Part shown: one piece after another, positions 34,410 through 42,881 of the stretch
Numbering within the stretch: position 1 is the stretch's first letter
Layout of the letters: every line of letters starts with the position of its first letter
Source: Oleiagrimonas sp. C23AA
Lineage (GTDB): Bacteria > Pseudomonadota > Gammaproteobacteria > Xanthomonadales > Rhodanobacteraceae
DNA: 64,000 bases
Direction of reading: 5' to 3'
Assembly: GCF_011759385.1 (NCBI RefSeq)
Contig: NZ_JAARLY010000009.1
Span: forward strand, 1-64,000
The notes under the pieces: model-generated
Databases searched by the model: none
Seen by the model: the letters and a program-made list of their open reading frames with translations, nothing else
What the model was told of the DNA's origin: nothing
Position numbers and translations under genes: made by a program

Positions 34410-35801
34410 TCAGCTGGCGCGCGAGGAACCGGTGCGCGACGGACCATCATGCAGGTAGGCATCGAAACACATCGCGACGTGGCGGACCAACAGGCGCCCG
34501 CGCGGGGTGACTTCAAGAACCTGACCATCCATGCGCACCAGATCGTCCTCGACAAGTGGCGCCAAGCGCCGCAGGTCGGCAGCGAAATACACATCGAACA
34601 ACAGCCGGTGACGATCGGAAAATTCGCTCTTGTTCACCCGGCCATGACATACCAGCTGGCCGATCAGCTCGCGGCGAATCAGGTCGTCATCGCTCAGCTG
34701 AAACCCCCTAGCCACCGGCAGGTGTCCGGCATCCAGCGCAGCGTAATAACCTGGCAGGTCGCCCAGGTTCTGGCTGTAGCTGTCGCCGATGCGACCGATG
34801 GCGCTCACACCCAATCCAACGATGTCGCCATCGCCATGCGTAGAGTAGCCCTGGACATTGCGCTGCAAGGTTCCGGCGCGCTGGGCGCGGGCAAGCTCGT
34901 CTTCAGCGCGGACAAACTGTTCCATGCCGAGATAGACGTAGCCTGCGGCGGTGAACATCTCCAGCATGCGGCCGAACATGGCCGACTTGATGGGCGCGTC
35001 CGGCAGTTTCGCTGTGGGCACGTGCCACCGGGCCTGGAGCGATTGCGGCGAATGCGTATGGCTATAGGCCGCGATACGGTCAGGCGCCAGTTCGACGACC
35101 TGTTCCAGAGTGCGAGAAAAGCCATCCACGCTCTGATGTGGCAGGCCGTAAATCACATCGACGCTGATCGAGTCGACCCCATGGCTGCGTCCCGTCTGCA
35201 TCAGTTCGCGCACTCGCTCCACGCTATGCACACGATTGACCGCCTCCCGCATCCGCGGATCGAAATCCTGGATGCCCAGCGACATGCGATTGAGGCCCAA
35301 TTCGGCCAGCGCGGCCACCTGCTCGACACTGGCGAATTCCGGATCGATTTCGACAGCAAACTCACGCTCCGGGCCACGACTCAGACTGAAGCCGTCGTCC
35401 AACGTGCGCATCAGGGCACGCATCCGCTCGGTGTCGAGAAAATTCGGCGTGCCGCCGCCGAAGCGCAACTGCACCACCTTCCGATCACGGTCGAACAGCG
35501 ACGCCGTCAACGCCACCTCGCGAGCCAGATACGCGAGATAGCGATCTGCCTCGTGGCCGCCCTTGGTGCCCACGGCCTGCCGACAACGACACTGGAACCA
35601 CCGATTGAAGCAATACGGGACGTGCACATACAGCGACAGGTCCCGTGGGATGAGCTCCTCGTTTGAGGCACTCACCGCCGTACGCAGATCGACTTCACTG
35701 AAGCCAGCGTGGAAATGAAGTGTCGTCGGATAGCTAATGTAGCGCGGCCCGCTTGTACCATAGCGGGCCATCAGCGCCGAATCGAACAGCACGCTCGTCA
35801 T
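34410..35801 (-). CDS. HemN-like protein with altered radical-SAM motif
   Basis: A 463-residue paralogue of the HemN at 27686-29083, alike in length and along its whole sequence (GPRYISYPTTLHF, GGGTPNFL, GLNRMSLGIQDFDP, EVTPRGRLLVRHVAMCFD). The cluster motif is C64-x3-W68-x2-C71 with C73 (PYCFNRWFQCRCR): the second iron-sulfur Cys is Trp. The codon is TGG at 35598-35600, one base from either Cys codon. With two of three ligands it is unlikely to bind the usual [4Fe-4S] cluster, so it may be catalytically dead, a haem-binding relative, or use a substitute ligand. A perfect FNR box lies 35 bases upstream. The frame is otherwise intact, so it is not a simple pseudogene. Confidence 0.88.
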   Translation of the reverse strand: MTSVLFDSALMARYGTSGPRYISYPTTLHFHAGFSEVDLRTAVSASNEELIPRDLSLYVHVPYCFNRWFQCRCRQAVGTKGGHEADRYLAYLAREVALTASLFDRDRKVVQLRFGGGTPNFLDTERMRALMRTLDDGFSLSRGPEREFAVEIDPEFASVEQVAALAELGLNRMSLGIQDFDPRMREAVNRVHSVERVRELMQTGRSHGVDSISVDVIYGLPHQSVDGFSRTLEQVVELAPDRIAAYSHTHSPQSLQARWHVPTAKLPDAPIKSAMFGRMLEMFTAAGYVYLGMEQFVRAEDELARAQRAGTLQRNVQGYSTHGDGDIVGLGVSAIGRIGDSYSQNLGDLPGYYAALDAGHLPVARGFQLSDDDLIRRELIGQLVCHGRVNKSEFSDRHRLLFDVYFAADLRRLAPLVEDDLVRMDGQVLEVTPRGRLLVRHVAMCFDAYLHDGPSRTGSSRAS

Positions 35802-35835
35802 GCAGCCAGTGTGGCCACCAGGCTGACGATCCGCC

Positions 35836-35849
35836 TTGATTCCAATCAA
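35836..35849. promoter_or_regulatory. Perfect FNR/Anr box upstream of the hemN-like gene
   Basis: TTGAT-TCCA-ATCAA is a full match to the FNR consensus, centred about 41 bases before the hemN-like start codon. It indicates oxygen-regulated expression of a gene whose product lacks a canonical active site. Confidence 0.85.
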
Positions 35850-36034
35850 GACCCATCCAGCCCGCCACCAGCCTCGGTCGATGCGCACGTATTCGACTGC
35901 TGGGTACGGGCCGAAACTGCCTTGTCACCCAGGCCTGCGCGCCTCGAGAGCCGTCCATGCGGGCTCGTCGCGTCCACTAACGGTCCTCGACGAGCACCCG
36001 AATGAAGAGCCGGAGCAGCATGCCTGCTTTCGAT

Positions 36035-37018
36035 CTACGACGCGCCGGCGATGGACTGTTCGATGGCGCCGAAAATGCTGCGCCCGTCCTGGTCGGTGAT
36101 CTCGATACGCACGCGGTCACCAAACTTCAGGAAAGGCGTCGCCGGCTCGCCGTCGCGCAGCTTTTCCACGGTGCGCTGCTCGGCCAGGCAAGAGGCGCCC
36201 TTGGAGGTGTCCTGGTTGGCGATGGTGCCGGAACCGACAATGGTGCCGGCCGTCAGCGGACGCGTCTTGGCGGCATGAGCCACCAGCTGTGCGAAGCTGA
36301 ACTGCATGTCCACGCCACATTCGGCCTCGCCGAACCACTGGCCATTGATCCAGGTCCGCATCGGCAGATTCAGTTTGGCGTTCTTCCAGTGCCCATCCAG
36401 TTCGTCCGGGGTCACGAACACCGGCGACAGCGCCGAGCGCGGCTTGGACTGCAGGAAACCGAAGCCCTTGGCCAGCTCGCCCGGGATCAGACCACGCAGG
36501 CTGACATCGTTGACCAGACCGATCAGCTGGATGTGTTCGGCGGCCTGACGGGCGTCCACGGCCATCGGCACATCATCGGTGACCACCACCACCTCCGCTT
36601 CCAGGTCGATACCGTAGTCCTCGCTGGGCACGATGACGGTGTCGCGCGGCCCCAGGAAGCCAGCACTGGTGGCCTGGTACATCAGCGGATCGGAGTAGAA
36701 GGTTTCCGGCACCTCGGCACCACGCGCCTTGCGCACGCGCTCGACGTGCGGCAGGTAGGCCGAGCCGTCGACAAATTCGTAGGCACGCGGCAGCGGCGCG
36801 GCCAGCACTTCCACATCCAGCGCGAAGGCACCAGCGGCGCGGCTGGCCTGCAGGTCCTCGAACAGTGCATTGAGGCGCGGCGCCACGTTGGCCCAGTCAT
36901 CCAGCGCCGCCTGCAGCGTCGGCGCGATGTCGGTGGCTTTCACGGCGCGGGCCAGATCACGGCTGACCACGATCAGCGTACCGTCACGGCCGCCTTGCTT
37001 GAGGGAACCCAGTTTCAT
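36035..37018 (-). CDS. fahA: Fumarylacetoacetate hydrolase
   Basis: Hydrolyses fumarylacetoacetate to fumarate and acetoacetate, the last step of tyrosine breakdown. The 327-residue protein belongs to the FAH fold; metal-binding acidic residues are in DLEAEVVVVTDD, with SPVFVTPDEL, GTIVGSGTIANQD and the terminal GDRVRIEITDQDG. It lies 91 bases after hmgA on the same strand, consistent with one operon. The intermediate enzyme maleylacetoacetate isomerase is not in the window. Confidence 0.93.
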   Translation of the reverse strand: MKLGSLKQGGRDGTLIVVSRDLARAVKATDIAPTLQAALDDWANVAPRLNALFEDLQASRAAGAFALDVEVLAAPLPRAYEFVDGSAYLPHVERVRKARGAEVPETFYSDPLMYQATSAGFLGPRDTVIVPSEDYGIDLEAEVVVVTDDVPMAVDARQAAEHIQLIGLVNDVSLRGLIPGELAKGFGFLQSKPRSALSPVFVTPDELDGHWKNAKLNLPMRTWINGQWFGEAECGVDMQFSFAQLVAHAAKTRPLTAGTIVGSGTIANQDTSKGASCLAEQRTVEKLRDGEPATPFLKFGDRVRIEITDQDGRSIFGAIEQSIAGAS

Positions 37019-37109
37019 GCGTCACAGCTCCTTGGGGCTTGTGCTTGGGGCGCGCCCTGATCAGGCGCGCCGGCGTGAATGGAACGACCGCTCACAGCAG
37101 TCGCGGCGC

Positions 37110-38417
37110 TCACGGCGCCTGGAAATGCTTTTTCAGATCGGCCCAGCATTCGGTGTAGCCGGTCTGGCGATGCGCGGCGCCAAGCGCCTGGGCGCAAGGC
37201 CGGATCACCCGGCGGGTCTCGAACATGAAAGCCATGGTACCGGTCAGGTGATCGGCCTTCGACAGCTCGGCGGCCGAGGCCTTCTCGAAGGTGGCCGCGT
37301 CCGGGCCGTGGCCGCTCATGCAGTTGTGCAGGCTGGCGCCACCGGGCACGAAGCCGCCGCTGCGCGCCTCCTTGGCATCGTATTCGCCCACAATCAATCC
37401 CATGAACTCGCTGGCCACGTTGCGGTGGAAATACGGCGGGCGGAAAGTATGCTCGGCCACCAGCCAGCGCGGTGGGAAGATCACAAAATCCATGTTCGCC
37501 GTGCCCGGCGTGTCGCTGGGCGAGGTCAGCACGGTGAAAATGGAAGGATCGGGATGATCCACACTGATCGAACCGATGGTGTTGAAGCGGCGCAGGTCGT
37601 ATTTGTACGGCGCGTAATTGCCGTGCCAGGCGACCACATCCAGCGGCGAATGATCGATGGCGGCGCGCCACAGATGCCCGCCAAAACGCGCGATCAGCTC
37701 AAAATCACCTTCGATGTCCTCGTAGGCCGCCACTGGGCTGAGGAAATCGCGCGGCAGCGCCAGGCTGTTGGCGCCGATGGGACCAAGATCGGGCAGGCGC
37801 AGCTGCGCGCCAAAGTTCTCGGCCACGTAGCCACGCGCCTGGCCATCGGGCAGCTCGACGCGAAAACGCACGCCACGCGGCATGACGGCAATTTCCTCCG
37901 GCTCGAGCTCCAGCACACCCAGCTCGGTATGCAGGCGCAGCCGGCCCGACTGCGGCACGATCAACAACTCGCCATCGGCGTCATAGAAATAACGCCCGTC
38001 CATGGAACGGTTGGCGGCGTACATGTGTATGCCGACACCGGACTGCTCATCGGCGCTGCCATTGCCGCCCATGCTGTAAAGACCGTCGACGAAATCGGTC
38101 GGCGCCTCGGGCATCGGCAGCGGATCCCAGCGCAGTTGATCGGGCGACACGGGGCCGTGCGCGAACTCGCCGCTCAGACGCGGCTGCGCATAGGCCTCGA
38201 ACATGCCGTGCACCGCCGCCGGGCGGATGCGATACAGCCAGCTGCGACGGTTCTCGCTGCGTGGCGCGGTGAATGCGGTGCCGGAAAGCTGCTCGGCGTA
38301 GAGCCCGTGCGCCACGCGCTGCGGCGAGTTCTGACCCACCGGCAGCGTGCCGGCCACGGCCTCGGTGGCAAATTCGTTGCCGAAGCCGCTCTGGTATCTG
38401 ATGGACGTCTCGTTCAT
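37110..38417 (-). CDS. hmgA: Homogentisate 1,2-dioxygenase
   Basis: Fe(II) dioxygenase opening the homogentisate ring to maleylacetoacetate. The 435-residue protein begins with the family's [15 protein letters not shown] and contains [20 protein letters not shown] with iron-ligand His/Glu, and [20 protein letters not shown] with the second His group. Start at 38417 is chosen because the upstream in-frame extension lacks family sequence. It precedes fahA; hppD lies 540 bases upstream on the same strand, separated by a small oppositely oriented gene. Confidence 0.96.
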   Translation of the reverse strand: MNETSIRYQSGFGNEFATEAVAGTLPVGQNSPQRVAHGLYAEQLSGTAFTAPRSENRRSWLYRIRPAAVHGMFEAYAQPRLSGEFAHGPVSPDQLRWDPLPMPEAPTDFVDGLYSMGGNGSADEQSGVGIHMYAANRSMDGRYFYDADGELLIVPQSGRLRLHTELGVLELEPEEIAVMPRGVRFRVELPDGQARGYVAENFGAQLRLPDLGPIGANSLALPRDFLSPVAAYEDIEGDFELIARFGGHLWRAAIDHSPLDVVAWHGNYAPYKYDLRRFNTIGSISVDHPDPSIFTVLTSPSDTPGTANMDFVIFPPRWLVAEHTFRPPYFHRNVASEFMGLIVGEYDAKEARSGGFVPGGASLHNCMSGHGPDAATFEKASAAELSKADHLTGTMAFMFETRRVIRPCAQALGAAHRQTGYTECWADLKKHFQAP

Positions 38418-38526
38418 GCCAATCCTCCATACCTCTTCGTTGCGCCGCCTGGCTGGCCAGCATAGTCTTTCCGGCGATGCTGAATTGGGGAATCCAGCAT
38501 CAATCAAATCTCATGGAGAGCACCAC

Positions 38527-38898
38527 ATGACCGAAGATCGGAGCGCACTCGTGCGCGACCTCGTCACGCCCTTGGCCAGCGGCAAGGGATGGATCAAGTT
38601 TCTGGGCATTATCACCATCGTCGGCGCCGCTTTGAGCGTGCTGAGCACGTTCGGCCTTGGACTGTTGGTGGCCTGGCTGCCCATCTGGATGGGCGTACTG
38701 CTTTGGCAGAGCGGCGGTGCACTCGAACGGGCACAGATGTCCGGCGACGAAGCCTCGATGCGCATGGCGCTGGGCAAGCTGCGCACGTACTTTGTCATCC
38801 AGGGCATCCTCATCGTGATCAGCTTCGCGCTCGTGCTGATGGTGTTCGTCCTGGGTATCGGCTCGGCCATCTTCAGCGGCATGCATCACGCGCTGTGA
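38527..38898 (+). CDS. DUF5362-like small membrane protein
   Basis: A 123-residue protein with two pairs of hydrophobic segments (WIKFLGIITIVGAALSVLS, FGLGLLVAWLPIWMGVLLW, TYFVIQGILIVISFALVLMV). Between them lies a charged helix GGALERAQMSGDEASMRMALGKL, which is the DUF5362 pattern of membrane proteins of unknown function. GGAGAG nine bases before the ATG supports the start at 38527. It is divergent from hmgA and convergent with hppD, so it is probably unrelated to tyrosine catabolism. Confidence 0.75.
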   Translation: MTEDRSALVRDLVTPLASGKGWIKFLGIITIVGAALSVLSTFGLGLLVAWLPIWMGVLLWQSGGALERAQMSGDEASMRMALGKLRTYFVIQGILIVISFALVLMVFVLGIGSAIFSGMHHAL

Positions 38899-38907
38899 AA
38901 CCTACCG

Positions 38908-38938
38908 CGGGCCGGTGGCAGGTGACGCCACCGGCCCG
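38908..38938. terminator. Strong hairpin between convergent genes
   Basis: Perfect twelve-base-pair stem CGGGCCGGTGGC / GCCACCGGCCCG with a seven-base loop, ten bases after the DUF5362 gene and 18 bases from the hppD stop. It has no T tract, and probably serves as a shared boundary for the converging transcripts. Confidence 0.65.
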
Positions 38939-38955
38939 GCTCCACTGAGGTCCGC

Positions 38956-40044
38956 TTAAAGGAAGCCGCGCTTCATCTGGTCGCGCTCGATGGACTCGAA
39001 CAGGGCCTGGAAGTTGCCCTCGCCGAAACCCTCGTTGCCCTTGCGCTGGATGATCTCGAAGAAGATCGGACCAATGCAGTTCTGCGTGAAGATCTGCAGC
39101 AGCAGCTTCTTCTTGGTGTCCATGTCGGCGTCGATCAGGATCTTGTTCCTGGCCAGACGCGGCACATCCTCACCGTGGCCCGGGATGCGCTGGTCGACCA
39201 CCTCGAAATAGGTGTCCGGCGTATCCAGGAATTCCATGCCGGACGCGCGCATGGCCTCGACCGTCTCATAGATGTTGTCGGTGAAGCAGGCGATATGCTG
39301 GATGCCCTCGCCCTTGTACTCGTCCAGATACTCGTTGATCTGGCTCTTGGGATCGTTGGACTCGTTCAGCGGGATGCGCACGATGCCGTCCGGCGCGGTC
39401 ATGGCCTTGGACTTCAGGCCCGTCTTGGCACCCTTGATGTCGAAGTACTTGATCTCGCGGAAGTTGAACAGGCGCTCGTAGTAGTCGGCCCACTTGGCCA
39501 TGTTGCCGAAGAACAGGTTGTGGGTCAGGTGATCGATGAAGGTCAGACCGAAGCCCTTCGGATGACGGTCCACGCCCTCGATCCACTCGAACTGGTCCTC
39601 GTACACTTCGCCCTTGTCGCCATAGGTGTCCACCAGGTACAGCATGCAGTCGCCGATGCCCTTGATCACCGGCACATCGATGGCACGGGTATCGGCCTTG
39701 TGGTCGATTTCCTCCGCACCGTTGGACTTGGCCGTGGCCAGCACCTGATCGGCGCCCTTGTTGAAGCGGATCGCAAAACCGCTGGCACAGGGACCGTGCG
39801 CCTTGGCGAAATCGGCGGCGAAGGAATCGGGCTGCTCATTGACCAGGAAGTTGCAGTCGCCCTGGCGATACAGTGTCACCTGCTTGGTCTTGTGCCGGGC
39901 CACCGCGGTAAACCCCAAGCGCGGGAACAGGTCGTGCAACAGCTTGGGATCGGGTGCGGCAAATTCGACGAATTCAAAGCCATCCACGCCCATCGGGTTT
40001 TCGAACGTGGTCACCTGCATGCCAAGATTAGGCTGTGCATTCAT
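38956..40044 (-). CDS. hppD: 4-Hydroxyphenylpyruvate dioxygenase
   Basis: Fe(II) dioxygenase converting 4-hydroxyphenylpyruvate to homogentisate. The 362-residue protein has two glyoxalase-fold halves: the N-terminal half begins VDGFEFVEFAAPDPKLLHDL, and the C-terminal half carries iron ligands in FIDHLTHNLFFG, GIQHIACFTDNIYE and FFEIIQRKGNEGFGEGNF. GGAGGAAA seven bases before the ATG at 40044 decides the start. It is divergent from a MarR-family gene with a palindrome between, and begins the degradation route completed by hmgA and fahA. Confidence 0.96.
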   Translation of the reverse strand: MNAQPNLGMQVTTFENPMGVDGFEFVEFAAPDPKLLHDLFPRLGFTAVARHKTKQVTLYRQGDCNFLVNEQPDSFAADFAKAHGPCASGFAIRFNKGADQVLATAKSNGAEEIDHKADTRAIDVPVIKGIGDCMLYLVDTYGDKGEVYEDQFEWIEGVDRHPKGFGLTFIDHLTHNLFFGNMAKWADYYERLFNFREIKYFDIKGAKTGLKSKAMTAPDGIVRIPLNESNDPKSQINEYLDEYKGEGIQHIACFTDNIYETVEAMRASGMEFLDTPDTYFEVVDQRIPGHGEDVPRLARNKILIDADMDTKKKLLLQIFTQNCIGPIFFEIIQRKGNEGFGEGNFQALFESIERDQMKRGFL

Positions 40045-40108
40045 GGGGTTTTCCTCCGGATAGTGCGTGCAATGAGCCACCGCTTGCGCGGCGAGGACGA
40101 CCGTTATA

Positions 40109-40122
40109 GTTTCATATGTAAC
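40109..40122. promoter_or_regulatory. Operator candidate between hppD and the MarR-family gene
   Basis: GTTTCATATGTAAC is a 14-base near-perfect palindrome (one mismatched pair) centred on CATATG. It lies 65 bases before hppD and 23 bases before the divergent MarR-family gene. Position and symmetry fit a MarR-type binding site that controls both genes. Confidence 0.55.
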
Positions 40123-40144
40123 CATTTGCAAGAGGCACCGCAGC

Positions 40145-40690
40145 ATGCCCCGACCCGCATCACGCCCCGCCGGATCACCGGCACCCGCTGCCGCCGAGCA
40201 CGCCCCGCTGGCACTGGAGCATTTCCTGCCGTACCGGTTGTCGATCCTGTCGAACACCGTCAGCGGCGCCATCGCCCGCGACTATCAGCAGCGCTTCGAG
40301 CTGTCGATGACCGAGTGGCGCGTGATGGCCGTACTGGGCCGCTACGAGGCGCTGTCGGCCAAGCAGGTGGCCGAGCGCACCGCGATGGACAAGGTCGCCG
40401 TCAGCCGCGCGCTGTCGCGACTGGTCGAAGCCGGCCGTGTGGACCGGGCCACCCATCACAATGACCGCCGCCGCTCGGTGCTGCGTCTCAGCGAGGAGGG
40501 CTGGAAGGTGCATGACGCGGTGGCCCCGATCGCCCGTGCCCACGAGGCGCAACTGCTGGAACGGCTCGACCACGACGAGCGCCAGTGGCTGGAACGCATC
40601 CTTTGCACGCTGGAACAGGGCACCCTTGAGCGCCGCCCTGACCCATCATCCAGCGACGAAGCGCCCGCGTCAGCTGCGAGCGACACATGA
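40145..40690 (+). CDS. MarR-family transcriptional regulator
   Basis: A 181-residue winged-helix protein. The DNA-binding part reads LSMTEWRVMAVLGRYEALSA, KQVAERTAMDKVAVSRALSRL and a wing HHNDRRRSVLRLSEEG. It has a Pro/Ala-rich N-terminal tail of about 20 residues and an acidic C-terminal tail. Divergent placement from hppD suggests it controls tyrosine degradation, with homogentisate or hydroxyphenylpyruvate as likely ligand (inference). Confidence 0.88.
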   Translation: MPRPASRPAGSPAPAAAEHAPLALEHFLPYRLSILSNTVSGAIARDYQQRFELSMTEWRVMAVLGRYEALSAKQVAERTAMDKVAVSRALSRLVEAGRVDRATHHNDRRRSVLRLSEEGWKVHDAVAPIARAHEAQLLERLDHDERQWLERILCTLEQGTLERRPDPSSSDEAPASAASDT

Positions 40691-40858
40691 CATCGGCTAT
40701 CCGGACCCCGCGGCCCTGTCCCCGCGGCCGTAAACAGCCCCCAGTCGCACCGATCCTTGCGATCGGGCTAAGGACAGGCTAATGCCTCACGCATTAAGCT
40801 TGGGGCATCCATGGGCTGCAGATTCTCGCAGACCGAGCGCACACGTCCCAGGAACGCC

Positions 40859-42094
40859 ATGACCATCACCAATATCGATGCCGCCAACGAGGGCATCTCG
40901 GCCGACGATTTCACGCGACTTGAACCGGTGCCCGAGGCGGGCATGCAACGCGCCATGGACATCATGCGCTCGGGCAAGCTGTTCCGCTATGGCGGCAAGC
41001 GCCCCGAGGACTGTGAAGTCGCCCTGCTGGAGCGCGACTTCGCCGACTACCTGGGCGTCCGGCACGCGCTGGGCGTGAGCTCGTGCACCCAGGCCATCGA
41101 ACTGGCCCTGCTGGCCTGCGGTGTCGAGGCAGGCACCCGCGTATTGGTGCCGGGCTTCACCTTCACTGCCGTACCCAGCGCCATCGTCGTGCTCGGCGCC
41201 GAGCCGGTGTTCGTCGAATGCACCGACGACTACCGCATTGACCTGGAAGATCTGGAGCGCAAGATCGGCGACGACACGCCGGTGCTGCTGCTGTCACACA
41301 TGCGCGGCCACATTTGCGAGATGGACACCATCATGCGCCTGTGTCAGGCCCGTGGCGTGAAAGTGGTGGAAGACGCCGCGCATGCGCTGGGCGCGCGCTG
41401 GCACGATCAGGCCGTGGGCACGTTTGGCCGGGTCGGCTGCTTCTCGTTCCAGTCCAACAAGATCATCAACGCCGGCGAAGGCGGCATGCTGACCACCGAC
41501 GATGAGCAGATCATCGTCAAGGCGATCTACCTGTCCGGCGCCTACGAAACCAACTATCGCAAGCACTTCAATGCCGACAGTGCGCTGTTCGAGCGCTACG
41601 CCGGACAGCTGCCGGCGCACAACGTGCGCATGAACAACCTGACCGCTGCCGTGGCGCGGCCACAACTGGCCCTGCTTGATGAGCGCGGGCATCGATACCG
41701 GCAGATGTACGCCTATCTGGAACAGCATCTGTCCGCACTGGGCCTGGAACTGCCAAGGGCTTATGCGGCCGAGACGCGCATCCCCGATTCGCTGCAGTTT
41801 CGCGTGCCGCAGCTGAGCACCGAGCAGATGCAGGCTTTCATCGCCCAGGCGCGCGACGCCGGGTTGCCGCTGTCGGGATTTGCCGACCCCAACAATGCCC
41901 GCGCGTTCTACAACTGGCGTTACCTGGGCAAGGCCATTCCCGAGCTGCCGCAGACGCGGCGCTCGCTGCAGAACGTCTGCGACATGCGCCTTTCGTCCAC
42001 GCTGCAGCAGCGCCACCTGGACTACATTGTCAGCACGGTGCGTGACGCGCTTGCGGCGCTGGCGCCGCCATCGGTCAAGGTGGCCGGTCAGTGA
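40859..42094 (+). CDS. DegT/DnrJ/EryC1/StrS-family PLP aminotransferase
   Basis: A 411-residue type I-fold PLP enzyme of the sugar-aminotransferase family. The aldimine Lys is K201 in FSFQSNKIINAGEGGML; the cofactor-ring Asp is D172 in KVVEDAAHALGA; phosphate-binding Ser/Thr are in GVSSCTQAIELAL. Family members add an amino group to nucleotide-linked keto sugars or to cyclitols; the substrate here is unknown. No sugar-nucleotide dehydratase, epimerase or glycosyltransferase lies beside it. The start at 40859 follows AGGA. Its last seven bases overlap the convergent DedA gene. Confidence 0.85.
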   Translation: MTITNIDAANEGISADDFTRLEPVPEAGMQRAMDIMRSGKLFRYGGKRPEDCEVALLERDFADYLGVRHALGVSSCTQAIELALLACGVEAGTRVLVPGFTFTAVPSAIVVLGAEPVFVECTDDYRIDLEDLERKIGDDTPVLLLSHMRGHICEMDTIMRLCQARGVKVVEDAAHALGARWHDQAVGTFGRVGCFSFQSNKIINAGEGGMLTTDDEQIIVKAIYLSGAYETNYRKHFNADSALFERYAGQLPAHNVRMNNLTAAVARPQLALLDERGHRYRQMYAYLEQHLSALGLELPRAYAAETRIPDSLQFRVPQLSTEQMQAFIAQARDAGLPLSGFADPNNARAFYNWRYLGKAIPELPQTRRSLQNVCDMRLSSTLQQRHLDYIVSTVRDALAALAPPSVKVAGQ

Positions 42095-42780
42095 ATGTCG
42101 GGCCGCTGGCCCGGCTCGGCTTCGCTGCCCTGAACCTCCGCATCGGCCGCGGGCGCCTCGGTGTCCGGCAGCCGGCGCTTGACCAGGTGGCGCACCAGCA
42201 GCAATGGCGCCCAGGCGGCCACGATCAGCACCGGCCAGCGCAGCAGGCCAAGCCAGTGCTGGGTCACGTCGGCGAATTTGAGCGACAGATAGAAAAGGCC
42301 CGTGGTCCAGATCGCCGCCGCCACCACCACCGCGCCCATGAAGCGACGCAACGGCATGGCGAAGAATCCATAGGTGGTATACGCCGGCAGGCGCAAGCCG
42401 GGCATGAAGCGCACCACGAACACGCCGGCCACCAGGCGCTCGTCCAGCCATACTTTCAGCGCGGCGAAACGCTTGGCGTGGCGCACGCGCTGCGAAATGC
42501 GATTGAGCGCGATCAGCCGTCCCAACCCGTAAAGCCCGGCATCACCCACCACAATACCCACATACAGCGCCGGCAGCGCCACGGCAGTGGCCACCACGCC
42601 ATCAGCCACCAGCATGCCGGTCACCACCGTGGTCATGTCCTCGTGGATCAGCGTTCCGGCAATGATGGCCAGCGCCATCAGCCAGGGCGCCTGCGATGGC
42701 ACCGAACGCAACCAGTGCAACAGATCGGGCAGGCCTGACGCCACCCCCTCACCCAACGACCCAGCCACATGCTCGAACAC
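42088..42780 (-). CDS. DedA-family (VTT-domain) membrane protein
   Basis: A 230-residue inner-membrane protein of the DedA/VTT superfamily, whose members include undecaprenyl-phosphate and phospholipid flippases. The acidic motif is IIAGTLIHEDMTTVVTGML, the Gly-rich VGDAGLYGLGRL follows, and the re-entrant Arg motif is VVRFMPGLRLPAY. A hydrophilic tail of about 30 residues follows the last helix. The start codon is GTG with GAGG ten bases upstream. Which lipid it moves is not evident. Confidence 0.85.
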   Translation of the reverse strand: MFEHVAGSLGEGVASGLPDLLHWLRSVPSQAPWLMALAIIAGTLIHEDMTTVVTGMLVADGVVATAVALPALYVGIVVGDAGLYGLGRLIALNRISQRVRHAKRFAALKVWLDERLVAGVFVVRFMPGLRLPAYTTYGFFAMPLRRFMGAVVVAAAIWTTGLFYLSLKFADVTQHWLGLLRWPVLIVAAWAPLLLVRHLVKRRLPDTEAPAADAEVQGSEAEPGQRPDIH

Positions 42781-42881
42781 GTCTTACCTCGCTACCGCCA
42801 TACCATTCCAACGTGCCGGCAACGGCCGCACATCGACTCGACGACCGGCTTGGCTGGCCGTCTGCACGGGAGCATCCTCGC

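Noticed and set aside
40741-40790. CCGATC-N5-GATCGG stem before the aminotransferase gene as terminator or riboswitch
   Set aside because: A six-base stem without T tract or conserved riboswitch elements; could be chance in GC-rich sequence.
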